This document shows, one piece after another, positions 1-6,176 of a stretch of DNA of 25,231 nucleotides. The notes beneath the pieces are model-generated. The model ran no database searches, had not been told where the DNA came from, and was given only the letters and a program-made list of their open reading frames with translations. Position 1 is the first letter of the stretch; the number at the start of each line of letters is the position of its first letter. The stretch lies in NCBI GenBank assembly GCA_032125735.1, contig JAQBBZ010000213.1, forward strand, positions 1 through 25,231. The letters are read 5' to 3'. Position numbers and translations under genes: made by a program. The DNA is from Labilibaculum sp032125735 (GTDB lineage: Bacteria; Bacteroidota; Bacteroidia; Bacteroidales; Marinifilaceae).

Positions 1-167
1 TTAGTCTAAACACCTCAGCACTGAACAATCTACTCTCCTTCTGACTGGATTCCAATTCCGAGGTCACACTTTCTAATTTCACCTTCCACTCACTGACCAA
101 CACCAAAGTTGAAGCGGGCTACAACCCCTGGATATACAACAGTACCGCTTATTTTTCATATACATTA
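1..167. other. Unassigned edge segment with no convincing gene
   Basis: No confident gene. The first ~120 bases look richer in G+C than the AT-rich gene that follows. One minus-strand frame is open from base 118 to the window edge (about 39 codons, no ATG). One plus-strand frame is open from about base 48 to 188. Another minus frame spells a short hydrophobic/aromatic tail (TVVYPGVVARFNFGVGQ) before a stop. Several short open frames could be the worn end of a gene lying mostly outside the window. I could not assign any family. Confidence 0.3.
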
Positions 168-935
168 TTAGCTTTTGTTATTATTCTCATCCAGCTTATT
201 TAATCCCTGTAATATTCGTAATTGTATAAAAATAATCTGTTCAGTAATCATGTAAAATGACTTCAAATCATGGGGATGATATAATTCTTCTCCTTTTTTA
301 AATTCAAACGAATAATTTAAACTAGTCTGTGGAGCTGAAAATTCTATATCCTTTATTGCTAAAAAATTATTATGCATTGAATTACGTATATCCCAAGCAA
401 ATTCTAATATTTTATAATCCAATGGGTCGATAATCGAGTTAGTCTTCAATGTATCTCGGATGAATTTCATTTCACGTCTCTTATTATTATTAAACGTTGA
501 TATGAGACTTTTCTTCAAATCCCTAGATTTACTATTGACTTCAAATTTCCAACTATTCTCTATTATTGATATTTTTTTCTCAATTCTTTTATTTAGCAAG
601 TCATTAATTGCCTTGCTTGTATCAATCAATTTATTTGTGCTTAATTCAAATGCATTTATTATGTCGAGGAATGTTTGAATTGCAATCTTTCCAATGTAAT
701 AGCTTATCTGTTCTTCAGAATGTTTCTTGTAATCATCTAGTTGTTTAATCAGGTTTTGAATCAGAAATGTTCCATAATTGCAAACTGAATTTACAGAAGA
801 AAACCATTCTCTTTCATTTTCAGGACGTATGTTTTTCTTCATAAATTCCTTACTAAAAAGAACCTCTTTATGAAGTTGATTCCCTAATTCAGTTAAATTA
901 TTTTTTCTTGTTTGAATGAATTCTTCTGATAACAT
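168..935 (-). CDS. Hypothetical protein, 255 aa, HEPN-like motif
   Basis: Function not recognised. The protein is soluble, largely helical and rich in Lys, Asn and Ile, with no signal peptide or membrane segment. Residues ~180-190 read WDIRNSMHNNF, so R184 and H188 are three residues apart. This resembles, but is shorter than, the Rx4-6H active-site motif of HEPN nucleases common in toxin-antitoxin and phage-defence proteins. A HEPN-type role is therefore only a guess. The start ATG at 933-935 has no Shine-Dalgarno, as usual for Bacteroidota. The gene stands alone: its upstream side is about 1.2 kb of gene-free repeat debris and its downstream side is the unassigned window edge. It is very AT-rich. 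That setting fits an accessory or transferred gene, but no mobility gene is visible. Confidence 0.7.
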   Translation of the reverse strand: MLSEEFIQTRKNNLTELGNQLHKEVLFSKEFMKKNIRPENEREWFSSVNSVCNYGTFLIQNLIKQLDDYKKHSEEQISYYIGKIAIQTFLDIINAFELSTNKLIDTSKAINDLLNKRIEKKISIIENSWKFEVNSKSRDLKKSLISTFNNNKRREMKFIRDTLKTNSIIDPLDYKILEFAWDIRNSMHNNFLAIKDIEFSAPQTSLNYSFEFKKGEELYHPHDLKSFYMITEQIIFIQLRILQGLNKLDENNNKS

Positions 936-1253
936 AATTTGTTTGGTTCTTTCTTAATAAAAGCTAACGTAAAAGTGTTTTATCCTTTCGTTTTTTAAAA
1001 TTAACAAAACATTATTTAGAACATTGATTTTTTACCTCTCAGAATAGTTCCAAATTAAGGATAAAATAGAATTGGACAATGCCGACCGAACTATGGGCAT
1101 TATGTGTACCTATTCACAAACCCAAATCTACAAAATTATAATCAATACTTCGGCGCTGTTTATAAAGTTTAGGACAGCAACAAAGTATTGAATCAACCTT
1201 GAAGAGATCACTCTTCATGATTCAAGCGTAAACAAATTCAAACAAGTAATTTT

Positions 1254-1665
1254 TCTTCGGAACTGTGCTTTTTAGGACGAACGCAAGTAACTCTTCTTCG
1301 GAATTGCGCATTTCAGTACCAATGCAAGTGATTCCTCTTCGGCATTGAACAATTGAAGGACAAATTGGCAGATTTCCGATCAGAAATGAACTCGTTACAA
1401 CAAATTTGAACGTTTTCTCTTCGGCAATGAGCGATTTGAATGTAATTGTGAGCAATTCTGATGTGAAATGGGCGATTTGAATGTAATTGTTATCAAATTC
1501 TCTTCGGCGGTCGTCGTTTTAATGCAAATTCGGATATTTCCTCATAATTAAGAGCTTAGTAGCATGCCAAACTGTCCATTTTCTCTTCGGCAATGCAAAT
1601 ATGAGTTCATTTTTGCCTTTTTCTCTTGAGTAAAGGCTGCAAGCAATGTGAAAATCGATCATTTC
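1254..1665. repeat. Degenerate tandem array, about 41-bp period
   Basis: The heptamer TCTTCGG recurs at 1254, 1295, 1336, 1418, 1501 and 1584. Weaker versions fall at 1377, 1459, 1542 and 1624, giving ten units of 40-42 bp. After the heptamer, units share an A/T-rich ATTG or AATG, then a GCGATTTGAATG-like centre (clearest at 1431-1442 and 1473-1484), and end in ATTTC or ATTCC. There are no unique spacers, so it is not a CRISPR array. Units have diverged strongly, so the array is old. No coding frame is maintained because 41 is not a multiple of three. Confidence 0.7.
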
Positions 1666-1792
1666 TAATGAAGTGACGGGTAATTCGGCACAAAAACCGA
1701 CTTTGCATGTGAGTCGGGACTGAAATTGGAGGCACTGTCTTTCATTTAGGTGAGTTACGCCATACAATGCAACAGCAAATGTGACTATTCGA

Positions 1793-1848
1793 CTTTCAAA
1801 GCACCCCTCTCCCTGTCGGGATCTCCCCTCAAGATGGGAGAACTATTA
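1793..1848. repeat. Dispersed two-hairpin element A, copy 1
   Basis: This 56-bp element matches 1998-2053 with one mismatch. Its last 48 bp (1801-1848) also match 4931-4978. It contains a short hairpin CCC-TGTC-GGG (1811-1820) followed by a second, TCTCCC ... GGGAGA (1822-1827 with 1836-1841). All three copies lie between genes. Confidence 0.75.
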
Positions 1849-1880
1849 AACAGGCTTATTTTAGACTTTTCAAGACACAG

Positions 1881-1898
1881 CAACAGCTAAAGCAGTTG
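1881..1898. repeat. Small dispersed hairpin element B, copy 1
   Basis: CAACAGCTAAAGCAGTTG folds as CAAC-A-GC / TAAA loop / GC-A-GTTG with one internal A.A mismatch. It is nearly identical to 6109-6126, where one base pair is exchanged (A-T here, C-G there). Flanking bases TGGCA are shared too. Confidence 0.6.
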
Positions 1899-1926
1899 GC
1901 AGACAATCAGCACTGCTGTTTTTTTT
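1892..1926 (+). terminator. Terminator-like hairpin with T8 tract
   Basis: AGCAGT at about 1891-1896 pairs with ACTGCT at 1912-1917 across a 15-base loop, followed by eight T (1919-1926). It has the form of an intrinsic terminator on the plus strand, but no plus-strand gene precedes it. It may be a relic or part of the element B debris. Confidence 0.3.
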
Positions 1927-1929
1927 ACG

Positions 1930-2002
1930 TTTCGACTTTTGGACTCTTTGACTTTTCAAGACTATTCGACTTTTCAAGACTCTTCAAGACTTTTCAGCTT
2001 TC
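1930..2002. repeat. Short GACTTTTCAAGAC-type direct repeats
   Basis: GACTTTTCAAGACT occurs at 1950-1963 and again at 1969-1982. A further copy without the last base lies at 1864-1876, and partial units (CTTCAAGACTTTTCA, CGACTTTTGGACT) flank them. Similar runs follow genes at about 6141-6176. This is low-complexity intergenic debris with no coding value. Confidence 0.6.
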
Positions 2003-2053
2003 AAAGCACCCCTCTCCCTGTCGGAATCTCCCCTCAAGATGGGAGAACTATTA
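1998..2053. repeat. Dispersed two-hairpin element A, copy 2
   Basis: A copy of 1793-1848 at an offset of exactly 205 bp with a single substitution (G1820 to A2025). The substitution breaks the closing pair of the first hairpin. The second hairpin, TCTCCC/GGGAGA, is intact. Confidence 0.75.
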
Positions 2054-2101
2054 CAACAAGCCTACGTTGTACTTTTCAACTTTCCAAGCACCGTAATGGA
2101 T

Positions 2102-2123
2102 AAAAACCGTTGACGGGCTTTTT
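2102..2123 (-). terminator. Possible terminator of the HD-hydrolase gene
   Basis: On the minus strand a short CCG-TCAA-CGG hairpin, extended by A5/T5 arms with a small bulge, is followed by TTTTT. It lies about 30 bases past the stop of the HD-domain gene. The core has only three GC pairs, so termination strength is uncertain. Confidence 0.4.
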
Positions 2124-2153
2124 CCATGAAACTTTCTCCTTTCTCCTTGGAAC

Positions 2154-2804
2154 TTATTTCCCCTCCCACTCCTGATAAAATTCATCAAGATAGATCTGCA
2201 TAAAAGCATGACGTTTTTCGGCCATTGCTTTCCCGGTATTGGTGTTCATCCTATCTTTCAGCAAGAGTAATTTTTCGTAGAAGTGATTGATGGTTGGAGC
2301 ATCGCTGTTCTTGTACTCCTCTTTGCTCATGTTCAGGTTTGGAGGTATGGTTGGATTGTATATTTCGCGGTTTTTGTGTCCGCCATAATTAAAGGTTCGG
2401 GCAATGCCAATGGCACCGATTGCATCCATTCGGTCGGCATCCTGCACAACATCCAACTCCAGCGATTTAAATTTCTGTGCTTCTTTGCCTCCTTTAAAAG
2501 AGATGTTATTAATGATGTTCTCAACATGAATAATGCTTTGCTCATCCACCGAAAGGGAAGAAAGAAATTCTCTGGCCAAACGAGGTCCAATTTCCTCATC
2601 TCCATTGTGAAATTTAGAATCAGCAATGTCGTGAAGTAATGCACCCAGCTCTACCACAAACAGATCTACTTTCTCGTTTTGAGCCAGTTCTTTAGCCGAT
2701 TTCCACACCCGGTAAATGTGCCACCAATCGTGCCCCCCTTCGGCATCGGCAAGTGTTTGCTTTACAAATTCAACTGTTTGCGCAATTATGCTTTCCTTGT
2801 TCAT
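2154..2804 (-). CDS. HD-domain phosphohydrolase (YpgQ/YedJ-like)
   Basis: A metal-dependent HD phosphohydrolase, cytosolic, 216 aa from the chosen start. Residues H25 and H29 (GHDWWH), the H58-D59 pair (LLHDI) and D122 in the QDADRMDAIGAIGIAR block are the expected metal ligands and signature of the small HD family that includes YpgQ and YedJ. Some members hydrolyse nucleotide pyrophosphates. The substrate here cannot be read from sequence. An upstream in-frame ATG at 2843 would overlap the preceding gene by 38 bases and add an unconserved-looking basic stretch. ATG 2802-2804, one base after that gene's stop codon, is preferred. The tight junction implies co-transcription with the alpha/beta-hydrolase-like gene. 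Confidence 0.85.
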   Translation of the reverse strand: MNKESIIAQTVEFVKQTLADAEGGHDWWHIYRVWKSAKELAQNEKVDLFVVELGALLHDIADSKFHNGDEEIGPRLAREFLSSLSVDEQSIIHVENIINNISFKGGKEAQKFKSLELDVVQDADRMDAIGAIGIARTFNYGGHKNREIYNPTIPPNLNMSKEEYKNSDAPTINHFYEKLLLLKDRMNTNTGKAMAEKRHAFMQIYLDEFYQEWEGK

Positions 2805-2805
2805 C

Positions 2806-3354
2806 TTAAAAATTGGTTTTATTGGCTTCAACCTGTTCTTCAATTATCTTTCGACATAAGTTATTGGCAAATTCCTCATCCTGATACAATTCATGTTCCT
2901 GATCATCAATTAAATTAAGATCCAACTCCAAATTCCGAAACCATTCAACCTCTGGTTTGTATCGATCGTTAGCACCGAAATAAAGGGTACACCTGCAATC
3001 TGGCTTCTCCTTTTCATATCTTAATCGAGTTGATGATATGGCATATAAGGTGGAAATCCGAAGGCCTTTTAAGCCAGCTTTCCAGGCAATTACTCCTCCT
3101 ATACTAAAAGCAAGAACAACAATGCTCTGTTTCTCCTGCAATCCCAGTTTGTACACTCCTCTATCTATTCCTCCATTCACAAACCTGGAATGAAGCCTGC
3201 CTTCGGAATTATCCGACAAATCAAGATCTACCAATTTACGGGAATCGAAGAATTCAATTTTGAAGTATGGATTCAATATCTTTAGATAACAATCCATCCA
3301 CTCAGCTTCTTCAAGTCCCCACAAATCTGATAATATGACAAGTCGTTTCTTCAT
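2806..3354 (-). CDS. Alpha/beta-hydrolase-like protein
   Basis: A 182-aa cytosolic protein with the layout of a small alpha/beta hydrolase. An N-terminal beta strand (RLVILSDLWG) could supply the oxyanion region. A nucleophile elbow AFSIGG centres on S84, a late acidic residue D130 sits in FGANDRY, and H154 lies in QEHELYQ. These form a plausible Ser-Asp-His triad in the right order. The elbow has Ala in place of the first Gly of GxSxG, which is tolerated in several families. The protein is shorter than typical esterases, with little room for a cap domain. The substrate is unknown. It is first in a two-gene unit with the HD phosphohydrolase, the stop of this gene lying one base before the next ATG. 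Confidence 0.7.
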   Translation of the reverse strand: MKKRLVILSDLWGLEEAEWMDCYLKILNPYFKIEFFDSRKLVDLDLSDNSEGRLHSRFVNGGIDRGVYKLGLQEKQSIVVLAFSIGGVIAWKAGLKGLRISTLYAISSTRLRYEKEKPDCRCTLYFGANDRYKPEVEWFRNLELDLNLIDDQEHELYQDEEFANNLCRKIIEEQVEANKTNF

Positions 3355-3406
3355 GTTGCGGTTGATTTTTGCAGTAGCGGAAGATAGGGAAAATTGATAT
3401 AAAATA

Positions 3407-3450
3407 CCTCATCCCTCAGCCCCTTCTCCTAAAGGTGAAAAGGAGTTTTT
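3407..3450. repeat. Possible dispersed repeat with weak hairpin
   Basis: The pyrimidine-rich run CTCATCCCTCAGCCCCTTC leads into CTCCT (3426-3430), which pairs with AGGAG (3441-3445) and is followed by TTTTT. The style resembles element A, but it does not align with it. With no plus-strand gene upstream, a terminator role is unlikely. The rest of the 242-base gap 3355-3596 holds only the presumed promoter of the J-domain-like gene. Confidence 0.3.
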
Positions 3451-3596
3451 AATATGCTCTAATTTGGAGATGTGTTCTCGTCTCTACATTGAACTTAGGA
3501 GCTTGCTGTATTTTTTTGTAACAGCCCGCCCGAAATAAAAATAGAATGAGGTTATTCATAAAAAATCATCAACTTTGCCTTTCTTAAACCAGCTTG

Positions 3597-4322
3597 ATGA
3601 GTGAGAAAAAACTACAACCCGCAAACAATTCGGCACCTGAACAATTTTTATTAAAGGCTCAAATTGAAGCTTTACGAGAAGAATTGGAATTCATCGAGCA
3701 AAAAACAAATGCTTTTGAAACCATACTTCGCACTAGCTTGGCTGATGAATTGATTGAGGAACAAGAACTACGGATTATCTACAAGCAACTGCAGCAAGCC
3801 AAAAAGGAAAAGAGACTGGAACAAAAAAAACGAGGCAAAAATTACAAAGAACCGATTGGAATTAAACCGATCGGCAAAGTAAAAGTAAACCCATCAGACA
3901 AGGAAGAACAAAAAGAAAAAAAGCGATTGTATCGGGAAGCCATGCTTCATGTTCATCCCGATAAATTTTCGATGAACGAAGAGAAAATTGATCTCGCTAC
4001 AGAAGTAACCAGTAAGCTGATTGATATTTACAGGGCTGGCAACTTACAAGAACTTCAAATGTACCATGCACATATCTTTAGTGGCAATGCGCTAAATCAG
4101 GTATTTGATGTTTATCCTGAGGGAACAAAAAAAATCGCTCAGGATTCTTATCTGAAAAAAGAGAAAGAACGCTTGGAAGACTTGTTGCTTAGAGCCAAAA
4201 ACAGACATACCTATAAAGTACTGACTGAATATGCTGATCCTCTCCTTTTTGTTGAAGAATTAAGGGATTACTACGCCGATAAAATTACCAAATTGAGGAA
4301 ACGGACAAGGAAGGCTTTTTAA
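3597..4322 (+). CDS. J-domain-like protein with charged coiled-coil N-terminus
   Basis: 241 aa, predicted cytosolic. Residues ~15-110 are highly charged and probably coiled coil. A J-domain-like segment follows with YREAMLHVHPDKF, placing the HPD tripeptide at residues 120-122, the motif that stimulates Hsp70 ATPase in DnaJ proteins. The C-terminal ~110 residues are also helical and charged and carry no zinc-finger or DnaJ C-terminal domain, so this is not DnaJ itself. A role as a specialised Hsp70 co-chaperone is inferred from the HPD motif alone. The ATG at 3597 is chosen over the in-frame TTG immediately before it. The gene is a single transcription unit, convergent with the zinc-ribbon gene. 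Confidence 0.75.
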   Translation: MSEKKLQPANNSAPEQFLLKAQIEALREELEFIEQKTNAFETILRTSLADELIEEQELRIIYKQLQQAKKEKRLEQKKRGKNYKEPIGIKPIGKVKVNPSDKEEQKEKKRLYREAMLHVHPDKFSMNEEKIDLATEVTSKLIDIYRAGNLQELQMYHAHIFSGNALNQVFDVYPEGTKKIAQDSYLKKEKERLEDLLLRAKNRHTYKVLTEYADPLLFVEELRDYYADKITKLRKRTRKAF

Positions 4323-4402
4323 ACCACAATATATTCCGTCGCAAAAAACAACAGTTCGACAATCGAAGTAATCCGTGCGACGGTATTTCTGAATACAATC
4401 AA

Positions 4403-4437
4403 CCCGGGGTTGCGTTGTTTCACAACATTACCCCGGG
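4403..4437. repeat. Strong nested inverted repeat between convergent genes
   Basis: CCCGGGG (4403-4409) pairs with CCCCGGG (4431-4437). Inside, GTTGT (4414-4418) pairs with ACAAC (4422-4426) over a TTC loop, giving one long two-part hairpin. It is much more GC-rich than its surroundings. No T-tract follows on either strand, so it does not look like a simple intrinsic terminator. A small GCCC-TTT-GGGC hairpin follows at about 4452-4462. Confidence 0.7.
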
Positions 4438-4551
4438 CTAATTATGTTTGCGCCCTTTGGGCTCTATTCATTTTGAAACTAGCATTCAAAGTTACCAGTT
4501 TTTAATTCTGCAAATTATCCTAAATCTTTTCATCTTTTTGACCTTTCGGCT

Positions 4552-4794
4552 TTAATAGCCGATTCCTGCAGCCATAATGTTGTTAGGATCGAAAGCATGG
4601 CAAGGTGTTACACCGTGCACCATGTCACATTTAGGACAATGTCCTTCAAACTCTTCCATCAAGAATGTTTCTTTGCAACCATGGCATTCAATATCCAATG
4701 GCATTGGCATTAATTGCTGAGCAAAACCCATCATTCTTACTTTGTCAACTACTTGTTGTCCGTTCTCGAAACTTCCTGCGCATCCGTCATGCAT
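4552..4794 (-). CDS. Small Cys-rich zinc-ribbon protein of the 4-gene cluster
   Basis: 80 aa, with no signal peptide or membrane segment. Two knuckles, C37-H-G-C40 and C53-P-K-C56, form a typical zinc ribbon. Further potential ligands are C5 near the N-terminus, H52, H60 and the C65-H66 pair in TPCHAF. It therefore has more Cys and His than a single zinc site needs, so a second metal or redox site is possible. I do not recognise a characterised family. It is the last of four same-strand genes (binding protein, GTPase, ATPase, this). It is separated from the ATPase by 256 bases containing repeats, so it may have its own transcript. Its AGGAGG site suggests strong translation. It is plausibly a metal or Fe-S handling partner of the cluster. 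Confidence 0.75.
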   Translation of the reverse strand: MHDGCAGSFENGQQVVDKVRMMGFAQQLMPMPLDIECHGCKETFLMEEFEGHCPKCDMVHGVTPCHAFDPNNIMAAGIGY

Positions 4795-4802
4795 AATTTT
4801 AT

Positions 4803-4808
4803 CCTCCT
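4803..4808 (-). promoter_or_regulatory. Strong Shine-Dalgarno AGGAGG
   Basis: On the minus strand AGGAGG lies eight bases before the ATG of the zinc-ribbon gene. This is ideal spacing and unusual in Bacteroidota, where most genes in this window have no such site. It supports the start at 4794 and high translation. Confidence 0.75.
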
Positions 4809-4930
4809 GTTTTAGTCTTTAGTAACTGGTCATTAGTAGTTAGCCATTACCAAACGACATGATATTTTAATATTATTTAATTTCTATATTCAATGCTTGC
4901 TTTGCTCAACTACGAGCACTTATAATAAGC

Positions 4931-4978
4931 TCACCCCTCTGGCTATCGCCATCTCCCCTCAAAAAGGGAGAACTGTTA
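4931..4978. repeat. Dispersed two-hairpin element A, copy 3
   Basis: Aligns with 1801-1848. The first hairpin here is GGC-TATC-GCC (4941-4950) where copy 1 has CCC-TGTC-GGG. Two pairs have swapped both partners while pairing is kept. The second hairpin TCTCCC/GGGAGA is identical. It sits in the 256-base gap between the ATPase and zinc-ribbon genes. Confidence 0.75.
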
Positions 4979-5050
4979 TACTATGATTCGGCTTCTTGAA
5001 TACGTTTCCAAAGCCATGATGATTTTTAATTAATAATTCATCATTCGTAA

Positions 5051-6079
5051 TTAGAATCCTATGTCTTCTTTTTTGATGATTTCTCCATTACGAAGTCGTG
5101 TTCTCATGTTTTGAACCACAGAATCCATACGTTCCAAATCAACCAATAGTTTTCTCTCTTCATCGCTGGTCACAATCACTTTGTGAATTCCACCATTTTT
5201 GATCACGATTCGCTTATCGCCCATTAAAGCCAACATCGGATCGTGAGTTGCCATCAAAACAATTTTCTCTTCACCAATCAACAAATCAAGCGCTTTTTTA
5301 CGGTCGATACCGGCATTCTCAATCTCATCAATCAAAATAATTGGCGACTTACTTAAAATCGCGGTATCTGCAATCATTAATGCTCTCGATTGTCCTCCAC
5401 TCAAACTTGTAATGGGAGTCGTTAATTCAAACTTTTCTCCGGCAAGCTTATTGGCTTCTTCAATTATCTTCGCAATTACTCCTTCAACATCCTCAACCAA
5501 TCTACTTTGTGCATGTAATTCCAGAAACTCATAAACAGTTAGATCCATTACAAAGTTCATATTCTGCGATAGCTGTGCAACCAATTTATGTCCAGAACTT
5601 ACCCTCCATTTCTTGTCTCCCATTTCTTCATTCACCAAAACGGTTCGTGAAGTTGGAGTGTCGTTTTGCGCTACCCACTCAATATCGCCAAGCAGTCTAC
5701 TTTTACCCGATCCGGTTGGTCCAACAATACAAACGATTTCGCTTTTGCTGATTTTTAATTCTCCAAACTGTTCTGCTTCTCCAGATTTATTGGTTCCGGG
5801 AAGAATGGTAATGCTATGAACTCCGTTATCTACATCTTCACCCAAAAACGCAAGCATTTGGGAAATATAAATACTCATCGAATTCAAAAGCTGATCTTTA
5901 TCAATGGCTCTGTTCTCGGCTTCTTCCTCATCATCTAAAAACTTCAGATAATCGATTAATTTCTCGTCGATCTGTCCATTAACCTGCAATGTGTTCTCTT
6001 CAAAAAATCCAGGAAGGAAAGGATATTGCTCGAATAATTCGGCAATTGTTTTTTGTTGTATATCTTGAATTGTGATCAT
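5051..6079 (-). CDS. Soluble ABC-type ATPase with DUF1858-like head
   Basis: 342 aa, no membrane segment. Residues 1-55 (TIAELFEQYPFLPGFFEEN) resemble the helical DUF1858 fold also seen at the start of the cluster's binding protein. A complete ATP-binding cassette follows: Walker A GPTGSGKS (120-127), signature LSGGQ (226-230), Walker B PIILIDEIEN with D251/E252, and switch His in ATHD (H279). The usual D-loop is replaced by ENAGID. Residues ~300-342 are a charged tail. It has a single cassette and no neighbouring permease, so it need not energise transport. ABC ATPases also power protein or cofactor remodelling. It follows the GTPase gene by 97 bases, which contain element B copy 2. Known role: none that I recognise. 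Family assignment is firm, function is not. Confidence 0.85.
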   Translation of the reverse strand: MITIQDIQQKTIAELFEQYPFLPGFFEENTLQVNGQIDEKLIDYLKFLDDEEEAENRAIDKDQLLNSMSIYISQMLAFLGEDVDNGVHSITILPGTNKSGEAEQFGELKISKSEIVCIVGPTGSGKSRLLGDIEWVAQNDTPTSRTVLVNEEMGDKKWRVSSGHKLVAQLSQNMNFVMDLTVYEFLELHAQSRLVEDVEGVIAKIIEEANKLAGEKFELTTPITSLSGGQSRALMIADTAILSKSPIILIDEIENAGIDRKKALDLLIGEEKIVLMATHDPMLALMGDKRIVIKNGGIHKVIVTSDEERKLLVDLERMDSVVQNMRTRLRNGEIIKKEDIGF

Positions 6080-6108
6080 GTTGTGTTTGTTTTTAGCTTA
6101 TTAATAAG

Positions 6109-6126
6109 CACCAGCTAAAGCAGGTG
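6109..6126. repeat. Small dispersed hairpin element B, copy 2
   Basis: CACCAGCTAAAGCAGGTG folds as CACC-A-GC / TAAA / GC-A-GGTG. Compared with 1881-1898, the third pair is C-G instead of A-T, so pairing is preserved. It lies in the 97-base gap between the GTPase and ATPase genes. Confidence 0.6.
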
Positions 6127-6176
6127 GCAAATAATAATTAGACTCTTGAACTTTTTCCCTTGAGACTTTCACCTTT

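Larger units (their letters stand above)
936..2101. other. Gene-free region filled with decayed repeats
   Basis: About 1.2 kb without a credible gene. Bases 936-1247 are AT-rich with nothing recognisable beyond possible upstream sequence for the hypothetical gene. From 1254 a degenerate ~41-bp tandem array runs to about 1665. Dispersed hairpin elements and GACTTTTCAAGAC repeats follow to about 2053. The short minus-strand open frames over 1222-1767 run across the repeats, match no family and are not accepted as genes. Confidence 0.75.

Noticed and set aside
1..150. Integron attC site or gene cassette boundary
   Set aside because: TCTAAAC at the left end superficially resembles a core site, but no matching inverse core or palindromic arms could be found.
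1254..1665. CRISPR array
   Set aside because: The repeating part is itself continuous and degenerate with no unique spacers of constant length, and there are no cas genes in the window.
1222..1767. Two minus-strand open frames of 77 and 82 codons
   Set aside because: They run through the degenerate 41-bp array, show no conserved-looking protein features, and the repeat period is not a multiple of three.
2283..2644. Open frames antisense to and overlapping the HD phosphohydrolase
   Set aside because: They are shadows of the well-supported HD gene, which carries all family motifs.
2805..2843. Upstream ATG of the HD gene
   Set aside because: It would overlap the preceding gene; the ATG one base after that gene's stop gives a family-like N-terminus.
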